DNA of 64,000 nt from Bin87 sp965220105 (GTDB lineage Bacteria; Chloroflexota; Dehalococcoidia; Lucifugimonadales; UBA3495): NCBI GenBank assembly GCA_965220105.1, contig OZ244811.1, forward strand, positions 3,100,001 through 3,164,000, read 5' to 3'. This document shows positions 43,901-51,755 of this stretch, one piece after another (the stretch's first letter is position 1; every line of letters begins with the position of its first letter). Made by a program: the position numbers and the translations under genes. A model generated the notes under the pieces. That model ran no database searches and was not told where the DNA came from. It worked only from the letters and a program-made list of their open reading frames with translations.

Positions 43901-43999
43901 CTGTCGCGGTTGTGCCTCTTTCCGGTGGACGGTCTGGCCGGTGGTGGGTCGGCGGACGCTCCGGTGGCGGCGCCCGACCTGCTTGGGTTGGTAGAATGA
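40973..43999 (+). CDS. divergent SecA-like ATPase
   Basis: A 1008-residue SecA homologue. Walker A GEGKT at 157-161, Walker B DEAD at 261-264 followed by LLDEAVTPLVIGG, the preprotein-binding-domain exit GRPRPDSRYRDGLQSAVEA, VCGVTGTAQSSADEFRRLYGL, GRGTD at 622-626 and LEGRVGRQGAFGSGRSLL all align with SecA motifs. Differences from housekeeping SecA include a shortened and altered preprotein cross-linking region, GRQGAFG for GRQGDPG, and no C-terminal zinc-binding tail. It probably works as a dedicated translocase or remodelling ATPase. ATGA overlap with the upstream gene. Confidence 0.88.
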   Translation: MSGRIRFWPNLGGGAARSPREERLLARIRAFRAGVGVEEWSDARLRDVAGSLPDLASDEGLAQGFAVVDETVRRRLGAWRVFGMDLDSEPAVVAEARRARSESGSGGFGDALLPGEFYREVRRLAAERPELRFEPTDRQLLAGLHLWAGRVAELASGEGKTVAILYPALLHVLSGRTVHVGTSNDYLAARDWGALEAVYGALGVTSGYVAAGMDAAARVAAYGGRVVYGTLREFGFDYLRDQLVTGFSDCVQGPLDVLVVDEADQVLLDEAVTPLVIGGDPVLGRGAIGRAERAVRELVARQRRSAAGFRQTLAGLDGGADEGERALWLARAVAADPFDPEVRAMVAGHPGVWRRARRLLDEDGSGRPSADVSAGLYCLVDAEGRYCSLQPAGLSFLEERLGDLLVAGSDPSGVLGGHSGLLSQVYQLLRAHLLLRRDVDYVVDDGRVVLVDRETGRPRPDSRYRDGLQSAVEAREGLTVHPNRRNLAELGVPGLVRRYGLVCGVTGTAQSSADEFRRLYGLEVAVVATEAGFRRFWGSRVYPRVEDQLDAVVDEVRHCLSSGRPALVSCRTVEKSLLISGRLDAEGVAHGLLNARTVAGEVSVVGAAGAPWAVTVATNMAGRGTDVVLSPGLDDRLLEGFVDVLRLRCARGAGEAVVVRASTSAEAALLARRLSGDTDFALLGHWEGEGRLLVGPSWANASWVPAAAELEFGLGLHLLSTEFNESPRVALQLEGRVGRQGAFGSGRSLLAASDPALSGLEYGELGWDDAGRACWQGPAVERRLERRREEARLDAARARDVVVEYGAVVDRQAHNYYRARRELLSGSAGMVEAWACDGVAGATARLVSRHFPGLTVDAYAERFAALSHNVQATFGVDVGEVWGCSLGDLGSALGDLVTGRLEDRRRSLGMARFAELARLLALAVGDELWEVHRELLRDMGTGSRIGGVELRTALAEYVIWADRRWQGFIEEWHGAFLSRLCLFPVDGLAGGGSADAPVAAPDLLGLVE

Positions 44000-44042
44000 T
44001 ATTGAGACCCCCCGCTTTGGTGTGAAGGAAGGAGCGAACGCA

Positions 44043-44909
44043 ATGACTGGAAGTGTTAGTAGGAAGGTGCTGGCTGTTTCGGCGGGTGGGTTGCTGGTTT
44101 CGTCGCCGCTGCTGGCGGCGTGTTCACCGGCTGCTGCCGCCGAGCCGTCGGGATACCGTGATTGGGCGGCCACCGACGGCGCTGCCGGCCGGATCAACAT
44201 GGACGACGTGCAGACGGCGTTCCAGGATGCCACCAGCGCCAGTGATTTCGAGACCCGGGTGAACGAGATCTACGAGGGTGACGGCGTCATCCTGGTGCGG
44301 GTTGCCCAGGAAGCGGATCGCATGGTGCTTGAAGGCTGGGAGGACCTGGACGGGAACTCCGACATTGACGACGTGGTGGACGACCTGATGTTCTCCATCG
44401 TGAGGCAGGACGACCAGCACGAGGTAGTCGGGCATCACGCGAACTCCTACTACCGCAGCAGCTTTGGGGCGGGGGATTTCCTATTCTTCTACCTGCTGGC
44501 CGGTGGTCTGAGGGGCAACAACTACTACTACCAGACGGCTCCGGGTCGCGGGCCGGTGCTGCGTCAGCAGCGTGATTCCTACCGGGGGAGTTCCCGGCAC
44601 CGCGCTCAGCAGGACGTGAACCGGCGGTACACGAGCCGTCAGCAGACCTTTCATGGTTCCCGTTATCAAGAGTCTGGTCGCAATTTGGGGACCAGTCGTT
44701 CCACCTATCAGACGGCGCAGAAGACGACCGGTTCCTTCCGGAACAGCGCTACCTACTCCGGCGGGCGCAGCGGTTCGCTCTCCGGTGGCTCCGGGTCGTC
44801 GATCTCCAAGGGCGGGGGAGGTTTCGGGGGTGGCGGATTCAGCGGCGGGGGCGGCGCGGCGGCGTTGAGGGTCGACCGTGCGCTGGCACGCCTGGTCCGG
44901 GCGGGATGA
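44043..44909 (+). CDS. exported lipoprotein with glycine-rich tail
   Basis: A 288-residue lipoprotein. Signal peptide residues 1-26 end in LLAAC (lipobox). The mature N-terminal domain of about 120 residues is acidic (INMDDVQTAF, WEDLDGNSDIDDVVDDLMF), then comes a Tyr/Arg/Gln-rich low-complexity region and a glycine-rich tail (GGGGFGGGGFSGGGG). GGAAGGAG lies upstream. It follows the SecA-like gene by 43 bp and is a candidate substrate or partner of it. The overall look is like the lipoproteins that accompany DUF350/DUF4178 genes elsewhere, but no family is assigned. Confidence 0.72.
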   Translation: MTGSVSRKVLAVSAGGLLVSSPLLAACSPAAAAEPSGYRDWAATDGAAGRINMDDVQTAFQDATSASDFETRVNEIYEGDGVILVRVAQEADRMVLEGWEDLDGNSDIDDVVDDLMFSIVRQDDQHEVVGHHANSYYRSSFGAGDFLFFYLLAGGLRGNNYYYQTAPGRGPVLRQQRDSYRGSSRHRAQQDVNRRYTSRQQTFHGSRYQESGRNLGTSRSTYQTAQKTTGSFRNSATYSGGRSGSLSGGSGSSISKGGGGFGGGGFSGGGGAAALRVDRALARLVRAG

Positions 44910-44913
44910 ACCG

Positions 44914-45969
44914 ATGTCCGTGCGTAGTGGCGGCGGCTGGTCGGTGTCGGTGTGGACCGACCGGTTTCCGCGCGATACCTTTCTGGACGTGTTTTTGGCC
45001 GATGATGCGCTTTGTCTGACGCTGCGTCTGTTGCTGGACCGCCTTTTCCCCCAGGATGCTGCGGGGCGGGCTGAGGTGTTGGCCCGGCTGGACAGTGTCG
45101 GGAATCCCGATCTGCCCGCCTGTTACGCGGAGCTGGTCGAGCTGGTGGGTCAGTGGCGCGCGGGTCTGTGCGCGTTATCGTTCTACACGGGGCGTGGTTG
45201 GGGCGCGCTGGCTGGTGCCGACGCGTCGGTTGCCTCGCGCCGGCACGGTCCGGGGTTTGGTGCGGTTCCGGCCAGTGGAGGTGGTGACCTGTTGCTTCGT
45301 CTGGCGCCGGACTACCGTCCTTTGGATTGGGGGATGGCCGCCGGATACGTGGGTGATGTCGACGAGCTGTTGGACTGGATGCGGGCCTGCCTGGTCCTCT
45401 ATCTCGTGGACAAGCTCGGTTGTCCGGTGCCGTCTCCGGCGGTTTTGAACCGGGGCGATCCGTGCTGGCCGGTGGTTGCCGGGCTGTACCGGCGGCGTCT
45501 GCTGGGCTTGGGGTCGGACGGCTTCTCCCGGGTGACAGACTTGGGCCGGTCCTTCATTGGCTGGTTGTTGGCTGAGACCGAGGAGCTGATTGACCGTTTC
45601 GACCTCTACTCGGACGTCTTGTGGGGTGACGGTGGGCAGCCGGTGGAGTTCGGAACCGGGCTGGGCGACGACCTGCGGGTGCTGGCGCTGATGGCGGAGG
45701 GGCTGGATCCGCTGCGGGCGGTGTTCCTGCTGCGGCTCTACGACGGGACTCCCGACCCGTGGGTGGAATCCTGGGCGTCGGTGGTTGGCGATACCCGCAG
45801 CTTCGACCGCTTGCTGGAGCCGGTGGTGAATCGCGTTTTTCCCGCTCCGGGTCCTGGGGCGCTGTCCACCATTCTGGACAGCGGCCACGCTCATCTGGAA
45901 GTCCGGGCGGAGGAGGAACGCGCCCGGGCCTCCGACGCTGTTATACGGACTCGGCTATTGTCCCTCTGA
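44914..45969 (+). CDS. hypothetical protein, about 351 aa
   Basis: Soluble protein without signal peptide or membrane segments, rich in Leu, Asp and Arg, probably all-alpha (VGDVDELLDWMRACLVLYLVDKLG). It starts 4 bases after the lipoprotein stop and so belongs to the same operon. It ends convergently 21 bp from the DUF350 gene. I recognise no motif. Its fixed place after the SecA-like gene suggests a partner or adaptor role, which is speculation. Confidence 0.65.
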   Translation: MSVRSGGGWSVSVWTDRFPRDTFLDVFLADDALCLTLRLLLDRLFPQDAAGRAEVLARLDSVGNPDLPACYAELVELVGQWRAGLCALSFYTGRGWGALAGADASVASRRHGPGFGAVPASGGGDLLLRLAPDYRPLDWGMAAGYVGDVDELLDWMRACLVLYLVDKLGCPVPSPAVLNRGDPCWPVVAGLYRRRLLGLGSDGFSRVTDLGRSFIGWLLAETEELIDRFDLYSDVLWGDGGQPVEFGTGLGDDLRVLALMAEGLDPLRAVFLLRLYDGTPDPWVESWASVVGDTRSFDRLLEPVVNRVFPAPGPGALSTILDSGHAHLEVRAEEERARASDAVIRTRLLSL

Positions 45970-45990
45970 TCGTGGGGTGGTCCCTACCCC

Positions 45991-46878
45991 TCAGATGGCG
46001 AACAGCAGGATGAGGGCTGAGCTGATTACCACGGCGCTCTCGACGATGGCGACACCGGTGTTGCGGCCGGCCGCCAGCGCTTCGGAGGTTTTGGTTCTGG
46101 GCAGTATCAGGGTGTCCACGGCGAGCCTGATCACGTAGAGCATGACGAAGCCGACGACAGCGAAAACGGCGAACTCGATGAGGCTTGTCGTCCAGTCGAA
46201 GAAGTCTCCGAAGGTAGCCTTGAAGATCACGAGCCCGATGGCGACGAGGTTGCCGCCCAGGGCGATGCCGACGGCGGGGTTGTCGGATTCGATCTCGTCG
46301 TGGATGTTGAACGGCGTGGTCCACTCGTAGAAAAGGGCAAACAGGACCAGGGCGGCGAGGCCGATGCCGAAGAATGCCAGGGCGTTGAGGGGGCTGCCGT
46401 AGCCGGCGATGGCGCCGGCGATGACGAGTCCAGCGGCGACGTTGATGCCGAATTCGGCGGCGGCTACGCCCACGTTCTGGTCTTCGATGATCTCTTTCTC
46501 GACGTTGAGCTTGTAGAGCACCAGCCGGTCGGTGACGGGACGCACCAGGTTGAGGGCGACGACGCCGGCCATGGCGTAGGCGAAGGTCCAGAGCATCTGC
46601 ATGCCGAACGCCCGGTCTATGCCCAGTCCGGAGCTGGCGCTGGCGTCCCACTGCTGCGGTTGGAACACGGCGCCGACGAATACGATGATCACGCCCAGGA
46701 GGTAGCCGGTGAGGCGCAGGGCGACGGCGGTATTCTTCCTGGTGACGATCTCCTCTTCGAGCTTGTGTCGGGTGATGAGGTCGCGGGCCAGGGTTGCGAC
46801 GACCAGTATGCCCACTCCCAGGGCAACGTAGGCCAGTCCGCGTGGCAGGAACGTTAGTACGTTGATCAGCGTGTCCAT
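45991..46878 (-). CDS. tandem DUF350 membrane protein
   Basis: A 295-residue protein with eight predicted membrane helices in two repeats of a four-helix DUF350 unit. The first unit has ITRHKLEEEIVTRKNTAVALRLTGYLLGVII, the second VEKEIIEDQNVGVAAAEFGINVAAGLVIAG, with related EEI..KN.(A/G)VA patterns; a third such motif (RTKTSEALAAGRNTGVAIVESAVVISS) closes the protein. DUF350 proteins occur beside PspA, polyamine and DUF4178 genes and are presumed envelope stress components. Start MDTLINVL. Confidence 0.87.
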   Translation of the reverse strand: MDTLINVLTFLPRGLAYVALGVGILVVATLARDLITRHKLEEEIVTRKNTAVALRLTGYLLGVIIVFVGAVFQPQQWDASASSGLGIDRAFGMQMLWTFAYAMAGVVALNLVRPVTDRLVLYKLNVEKEIIEDQNVGVAAAEFGINVAAGLVIAGAIAGYGSPLNALAFFGIGLAALVLFALFYEWTTPFNIHDEIESDNPAVGIALGGNLVAIGLVIFKATFGDFFDWTTSLIEFAVFAVVGFVMLYVIRLAVDTLILPRTKTSEALAAGRNTGVAIVESAVVISSALILLFAI

Positions 46879-47054
46879 TCTGGTGTGCTCCCTCTGGTGG
46901 TCTGCTTGCTCCGGTTGGCGCCGACGGGATTCATGCCCGGTCGTTGCCAACGGCGCCTGGTTCGTTTGGCGATGCCAATTATGGGGAAGTGGCGGTTGAA
47001 TTGGGGTTGTGCTGGGGGGCGCCGGCTTTTTGGGTCCGGGATGGGTGTGACGTT

Positions 47055-47645
47055 TCAGGCGGGGTACAGGGTCACGTCCTCCGGGTCGATCACGTCGCTG
47101 AAGTATGCCTCGAAGGGCACTCCCTCGGCCTTGGTGACGGCGAGGGCTCGGCTGCCGTCGTCGGCGATGAAGTCCCACAGGTAGAAGCGATGGGTCTCGT
47201 CCGGCTGGGTGAAGGCTTCGAAGCTGTTCCGGTAGGAGTAGCGTTTTCCTTGGATGTTGACTCCGTTGTTGAGGGAGTGTTCTTCGTCCAGGGTGATGAG
47301 TTCGTCTTCGGTCAGGCCGATGCTTTCCAGGCTCAGGGGGTGGCGGTGGTGTGCAACCGTGACGAACAGGTCGTTTTGGGTTTTCGTGTATTCGATCCAG
47401 AGCGTACGTTGGGAGTTGGCGGCCACTATTTCGTTCCACTCGCCGCCGGCGCCGGAATAGCGTTGGATGCGCTCGATGATGAGGTAGGGGTCGTCGTGTT
47501 CCGGAGCCTGGCTTGGGTAGGTGACTACGTCTCCTATCCTGGCAGACGTTATGTTACCCTGCCCCGTTCGTTGGGCGGTTGTGCCGGAGGGGCGCCTGCT
47601 GCGGCGTCCCAGTATCCGGGCGATGAGACTTGGTTTCCTTGTCAC
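47055..47645 (-). CDS. DUF4178-domain protein
   Basis: A 196-residue protein with GTG start (GAGGAG upstream). After a basic N-terminus (RKPSLIARILGRRSRR), ARIGDVVTYPSQAPEHDDPYLIIERIQRYSGAGGEWNEIVA and TLWIEYTKTQNDLFVTVAHHR match the DUF4178 pattern (W.E...); KRYSYRNSFEAFTQPDETHRFYLWDFI completes it. No signal peptide. It lies upstream of DUF350, same strand, likely co-transcribed; this pairing is known in other bacteria. Confidence 0.78.
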   Translation of the reverse strand: MTRKPSLIARILGRRSRRPSGTTAQRTGQGNITSARIGDVVTYPSQAPEHDDPYLIIERIQRYSGAGGEWNEIVAANSQRTLWIEYTKTQNDLFVTVAHHRHPLSLESIGLTEDELITLDEEHSLNNGVNIQGKRYSYRNSFEAFTQPDETHRFYLWDFIADDGSRALAVTKAEGVPFEAYFSDVIDPEDVTLYPA

Positions 47646-47755
47646 GGCGGCTCCTCGCGTTGTAGGATTTACCCCGTAATGGGACACGACCGCCATTATA
47701 TTCTTGTCCGGACGCCGCCGTCCCTTGCGGAGTGTTCGTTGCTGGAGGTGATTGT

Positions 47756-47932
47756 ATGCGTGTGCTGACTGCCGGCGGAGGTATTCTGGGCGGGTTATTG
47801 CTCCTGGCACTGGGTATAATGATGCTGGTGGGCATCCTGGACTTCGTGGTCCGGATCGGGGGAGTGTTGTGCGTGGTCGTTGGCCTGGTGATATTCGTAC
47901 GGGCCTTTATGTCGCGAAAGAGAGAGTATTGA
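47756..47932 (+). CDS. 58-residue two-pass membrane protein
   Basis: ATG at 47756 (GGAGG nine bases upstream). Two hydrophobic helices (ILGGLLLLALGIMMLVGIL and VRIGGVLCVVVGLVIFVRAF) and a basic C-terminus (MSRKREY). It lies 58 bp before pspA in the same orientation. Position and topology suggest a membrane anchor for PspA, comparable to PspB/PspC-type partners, but there is no sequence family to prove it. Confidence 0.7.
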   Translation: MRVLTAGGGILGGLLLLALGIMMLVGILDFVVRIGGVLCVVVGLVIFVRAFMSRKREY

Positions 47933-47990
47933 CGGGATCTGGCGCCGCGCGCCGTTCCGTCCTGGCACTGGTTTCAGGAGGATTCTGAAT

Positions 47991-48716
47991 ATGGGAATGA
48001 TTTCCAGGATGTCCACGATCGTGAAGTCGAAGATGAACCGGCTGCTGGACTCGGCGGAGGACCCGCGGGAGACGCTGGATTACTCCTACGAGCAGCAGCT
48101 GGAGATGCTGCAGAAGGTGAAGCGGGGTGTGGTGGAGATGGTGACTGCCAAGCGGCGCATCCAGCACCAGGCCGACCGGGTGCGGAGCAACGTAACTCGT
48201 CTGGAAGGGCAGGCCCGTCAGGCGGTGGACGCCGGGCGTGACGACCTCGCGCGTTTGGCCCTGCAGCGCAAGAATGAGTCTGAGCTGGAGCTGGAGGGTC
48301 TCGACGAGCAGCTGGCCAACATGGAGCTGGAGCAGGAAAAGCTGACTGCTTCGGAGGCCAGGTTGCAGGCCAAGGTCGATGCCTTCCGAAACCGGAAGGA
48401 GATTATCAAGGCCCAGTACTCGGCAGCCGAGGCCCAGGTCCGGATCGGGGCCGCGTTGGGTGGCATATCCGAGGAGATGGGTGATATGTCGCTGGCCATT
48501 CAGCGGGCCGAGAACAAGACCGATCAGATGCGGGCGAAGGCCGGCGCTATCGACGAACTGGTGGAGACCGGGGTTCTGGACGACATGACCGGTTCCAGGG
48601 ACGACATCGACCGGGAGCTGGCAAAGCTCTCGGTGTCCCAGAGCGTGGAGTCGGAGTTGGCCGCGCTGAAGGGCGGGAGCGCCGGGTCCGGCACCAGTCG
48701 CCGGGAGGAGGTTTAG
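47991..48716 (+). CDS. pspA: PspA/IM30 membrane-stress protein
   Basis: A 241-residue PspA. It opens MGMISRMSTIVKSKMNRLLDSAEDPRETLDYSYEQQLEMLQKVKRGV, the canonical amphipathic and first helical region, then long coiled coils to residue 225 (DRVRSNVTRLEGQARQA, ELELEGLDEQLANMELE). Such proteins form rods on the membrane and stabilise it under stress. A good ribosome binding site (GGAGGA) precedes it. PspAA follows 3 bp after the stop. Confidence 0.95.
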   Translation: MGMISRMSTIVKSKMNRLLDSAEDPRETLDYSYEQQLEMLQKVKRGVVEMVTAKRRIQHQADRVRSNVTRLEGQARQAVDAGRDDLARLALQRKNESELELEGLDEQLANMELEQEKLTASEARLQAKVDAFRNRKEIIKAQYSAAEAQVRIGAALGGISEEMGDMSLAIQRAENKTDQMRAKAGAIDELVETGVLDDMTGSRDDIDRELAKLSVSQSVESELAALKGGSAGSGTSRREEV

Positions 48717-48719
48717 CCC

Positions 48720-48998
48720 GTGATAGTGCGGATATTGGGTGAGGGTCAGTTCACGCTGCCCGGCACTGCCATCGACGGCCTGAACGCCATCGACAATCGC
48801 ATGGTGGATGCGGTGGCCGTCGAGGACGATGGGCTGTTCCGTACTCTGCTTGTTCAGATGCACGACTTGGTGCTGGAGCATGGCGAGGCGGTGCCGGTGG
48901 ATGAGCTGGTCGAGTCGGACATCATCGTGCCGGGTCTTGACCTGACCCTGGAGGAGGCGGAGCACATCTTTATCGGCGACGGTCTGCTGCCGGGGTAG
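48720..48998 (+). CDS. pspAA: PspA-associated protein PspAA
   Basis: A 92-residue acidic protein matching PspAA: MIVRILGEGQFTLPGTAIDGLNAIDNRMVDAV at the N-terminus and VDELVESDIIVPGLDLTLEEAEHIFIGDGLLPG at the C-terminus, the conserved ending. Start codon GTG. It is translationally linked to pspA (3-bp gap) and its transcript ends at the terminator 49037-49068. It is presumed to bind PspA or its membrane partners. Confidence 0.9.
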   Translation: MIVRILGEGQFTLPGTAIDGLNAIDNRMVDAVAVEDDGLFRTLLVQMHDLVLEHGEAVPVDELVESDIIVPGLDLTLEEAEHIFIGDGLLPG

Positions 48999-49036
48999 CC
49001 TTTGGCGCTCTCCCGGCCGCTTTAGGTTCTGGTGGC

Positions 49037-49068
49037 AACCCGACCCCGGATGGGGTCGGGTTCTTTTT
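49037..49068 (+). terminator. intrinsic terminator of pspA operon
   Basis: AACCCGACCCC pairs with GGGGTCGGGTT around a GGAT loop, followed by CTTTTT. A strong rho-independent terminator 39 bp after pspAA. Confidence 0.92.
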
Positions 49069-49118
49069 GGGCGGCTGGGACTCGGGCTCAGGCAACGCCG
49101 GCGGGCTCGCCGGGTGGT

Positions 49119-50447
49119 TCAGGCGGTCTGGACGCCCTGATGGGTGGGAGCTGGCGCGAGGGGTCTGCGGACCGAGCTGGGGTCGGTTCCCGAGCGGATG
49201 GCCGCCATGATGCCGGTTGCTTCCAGGTAGTTGTCCGCGACGTGTAGTTGTCCCGGGGCCCAGGGCAGCAGCCGCAGGTCGTTTTGCATCAGGTTGCGGT
49301 TCTCCCGTACCGCGATGGTGGGTATGCCCTGTTGGAGGGCGGCCAGGGTGGGAAGCCCGATGCAGCCGTCGGGGATGACCAGGCACGAGACGTCGGCGGC
49401 GTTGAGCACGCTGTGGTGTTGTCTGGCCGGTGGTTGGGTGACTATTCTGGGGCTGGCTTGCAGGCCCCGCAGAATGCACTGGACCATGGCCAGGGATATG
49501 GCCTCGGCCGCCATGCGGGGGTCGATGATCCCGGGGTCGGCGTTGGCAATCTCGGTGTTCTCGAACATGGGGGAGTGGGCGGACGGGACGTTGTAGAGGG
49601 CCGAGATCGTGTGGGTCAACATGGCCTCAATGCCGCCCCATGGGTTGACCATCTCTCCCCGGAGCTCGAAGTATTGGGCGTGGTACTCGGGGGGCACGTC
49701 GATCTGGGAGGTGAGGGCCACGGCGTCGTACTGGCCGGCGAAGCGGTCCAGCACGCGGAGCAGGGGTTCCAGTTCGGTGATTCGCCCGGTAGCCCGGCCG
49801 GAGGGCGCGTATTTGGAGTGCATGACGGGGCCGTCCTGCATCCGGACGATGGTGGGCTCCGGCATGCCGTAGGAGGCCCGGGCGGCGTTCGCGGAGTTTA
49901 TGGCCGCGTGGATGAAGATGTCGTCCTGATGGGGGCCGACGATGACGAGGAGGCGGTTGTTGCGGGTCCTCTGGATTCCGGCGCCGCCCATCATGAGCCG
50001 GGATATGACGCTGCCCTCGACGTAGAGGGTGTTGGCTGGCATCTGGATCAGGTCGGATGCGTTGACCACGTTGGGGTGGGTGATCAGGGTATCGCAGACC
50101 GACGCGAGCAGTTTGGCGACCGGCATGGCGTCGCCGGCGTGGCCGCCTATTTCGGCTCCGATTCCGGTGGGTATCACCAGGACGCCGTTGAACTGGTCGG
50201 TGTTCTCCAGCGCTCTGGGCTCAAACCGGAAGATTGATTCCGGCGCCGTCCGGTCTTGCAATCCCTGCAGGATGCCCACCTCGCAGGCGTAGTCCTGCCG
50301 GGACTGGTGGTTTACCGCCAGCCGCACTGGGACGTCGCCGGGATCCAGCTGGCTGGCGACGGCGGATTCCAGGTGGTGGAGGGGGTTCTGGCCGGGTTGG
50401 GGACGGGGGACGATCAGGTGTCTTTCCGAGAGTTGCAGGGCGGTCAT
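49119..50447 (-). CDS. DUF3326-family protein
   Basis: A 442-residue protein recognised as DUF3326 from its overall pattern: VLVIPTGIGAEIGGHAGDAMPVAKLLASVCDTLITHPNVVNASDLIQMPANTLYVEGSVISRLMMG, then EMVNPWGGIEAMLTHTIS and CLVIPDGCIGLPTLAALQQGIPTIAVREN. The function of the family is unknown. Its start overlaps the stop of the nspC gene (ATGA), so it is likely connected to polyamine metabolism here. No signal peptide. Confidence 0.85.
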   Translation of the reverse strand: MTALQLSERHLIVPRPQPGQNPLHHLESAVASQLDPGDVPVRLAVNHQSRQDYACEVGILQGLQDRTAPESIFRFEPRALENTDQFNGVLVIPTGIGAEIGGHAGDAMPVAKLLASVCDTLITHPNVVNASDLIQMPANTLYVEGSVISRLMMGGAGIQRTRNNRLLVIVGPHQDDIFIHAAINSANAARASYGMPEPTIVRMQDGPVMHSKYAPSGRATGRITELEPLLRVLDRFAGQYDAVALTSQIDVPPEYHAQYFELRGEMVNPWGGIEAMLTHTISALYNVPSAHSPMFENTEIANADPGIIDPRMAAEAISLAMVQCILRGLQASPRIVTQPPARQHHSVLNAADVSCLVIPDGCIGLPTLAALQQGIPTIAVRENRNLMQNDLRLLPWAPGQLHVADNYLEATGIMAAIRSGTDPSSVRRPLAPAPTHQGVQTA

Positions 50448-51646
50448 GTTTCCTGGGCTCCCTCCCATCGCCGGGCGTAGTCCTCGTAGGTATATCGTCG
50501 CTTCATCTCGATGCGTCCGTCGTCGGACCGGTGGTATATGGTGGGCAGGTTTATCCCGTTGAAGGTGTGGGCCTTGACCAGGGTGTATGCGCCCGAGTTC
50601 GGGAACACCACCCGGTCCCCGACCGACAGGGGTTCCGTGAACTGGTATTGTCCGAAGACGTCTCCGGCCAGGCAGGTGGCTCCGGCCAGCGTGCATGCCC
50701 AGGGGGCCTCGTCGTCGTGTCCGGCGACGTCGGGTTCGAATTGGTACTCGAACACCTCCGGCATGTGGTTGACCGAGGTGTCCAGGATGGCGGTGCGGTG
50801 TTGCGCTGTTTCTTGAATCTCGAGGACGGTGGCCACGATGTATCCGGCGTCGCGGATCAGGGCGTTCCCTGGTTCGATGAAGACTTCCAGCCCGTAGCCG
50901 CGCAGCAGGCTGATGGCGCGGCGTAGTGGTTCCAGATTCACGTCGGAGCCGTCATCCCTCTGGAACAGGTAGCCGCCGCCCAGGTTGATCCAGCTGAGGC
51001 GGCCGTCGTGGAGGCGGTGCGAGAGGTGGGAGTGGAGTTCACTGACGTTTAGCTCCAGCTCTTTCGCGTTGGTTGATTCGCAGTTGGTATGGATGAGCAG
51101 GCCCTGCACTCCCGCGTTGCCGTCCAGGATGCGGGCGATGTTGGGCAGCGGTTCGCCCAGCCTGGAGTCCGGGCGGCACGGGTCGTAACGGTGATCTCCG
51201 ACGAACGGCAAGCCGGTGTTTACCCGCAGTCCGCACCGGACGTCGGGGCCGATTTCGGTGCGGTGAGCGTGCCACTGGTTCCAGGAGTTGAACGCCACGT
51301 AATCGCACCACCTGGCGATCTGGGGCCGATCCGGTTTTCTGATGGCTGGGGTAGTGAGGTGGATTGTTCCGGTGTCTCCCAGGACGGAGCGGGCGAGCCT
51401 GGCTTCAAAGGGGGAGCTGACGGCGAACCCGTTCAGGTGTGGCGCCATGAGTTCCAGGGTGGCCTGGAACGAGAAGGCTTTGACGGCGAATAGTATCTTG
51501 CATCCGGTGGCGGCGCTCAGGTCGGTGGCGCGCTGCAGGGCCCGTGCCAGGGCGGCTTCGTCGATGACGAAGGCGGGGGTTTGTTCGGGAAGGTCGCGAA
51601 TCTGGTCGTAGTCGGATGCTTCGCAGGTGGAGTCCGTGCGGCTCAT
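50444..51646 (-). CDS. nspC: carboxynorspermidine decarboxylase
   Basis: A 400-residue PLP-dependent decarboxylase of the alanine-racemase-fold group. Lys 56 in CKILFAVKAFSFQATLELM binds PLP; later motifs are LLIHTNCES, WINLGGGYLF and FIEPGNALIRDAGY, and LAGATCLAGDVFG holds the catalytic Cys of the partner subunit. The enzyme makes spermidine or norspermidine from the carboxy forms. The carboxyspermidine dehydrogenase gene is not next to it. It overlaps the DUF3326 gene. The start is MSRTDSTC, divergent from the potassium channel gene. Confidence 0.92.
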   Translation of the reverse strand: MSRTDSTCEASDYDQIRDLPEQTPAFVIDEAALARALQRATDLSAATGCKILFAVKAFSFQATLELMAPHLNGFAVSSPFEARLARSVLGDTGTIHLTTPAIRKPDRPQIARWCDYVAFNSWNQWHAHRTEIGPDVRCGLRVNTGLPFVGDHRYDPCRPDSRLGEPLPNIARILDGNAGVQGLLIHTNCESTNAKELELNVSELHSHLSHRLHDGRLSWINLGGGYLFQRDDGSDVNLEPLRRAISLLRGYGLEVFIEPGNALIRDAGYIVATVLEIQETAQHRTAILDTSVNHMPEVFEYQFEPDVAGHDDEAPWACTLAGATCLAGDVFGQYQFTEPLSVGDRVVFPNSGAYTLVKAHTFNGINLPTIYHRSDDGRIEMKRRYTYEDYARRWEGAQET

Positions 51647-51755
51647 TGTTCCATAATGGTCGGGCAAATGTCTCATCATCCTGGTCCTTGGTGCTCGCGC
51701 ATCAAGCTGACGTTGTGGATGGGACGGGGCCGTGTCGACAGGAGGCAAGTTTGGT

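Noticed and set aside
45991..47439. 482-residue extended version of the DUF350 protein
   Set aside because: The upstream part is Pro/Arg-rich and lies across the DUF4178 gene; the protein pattern starts at MDTLINVL (46878).
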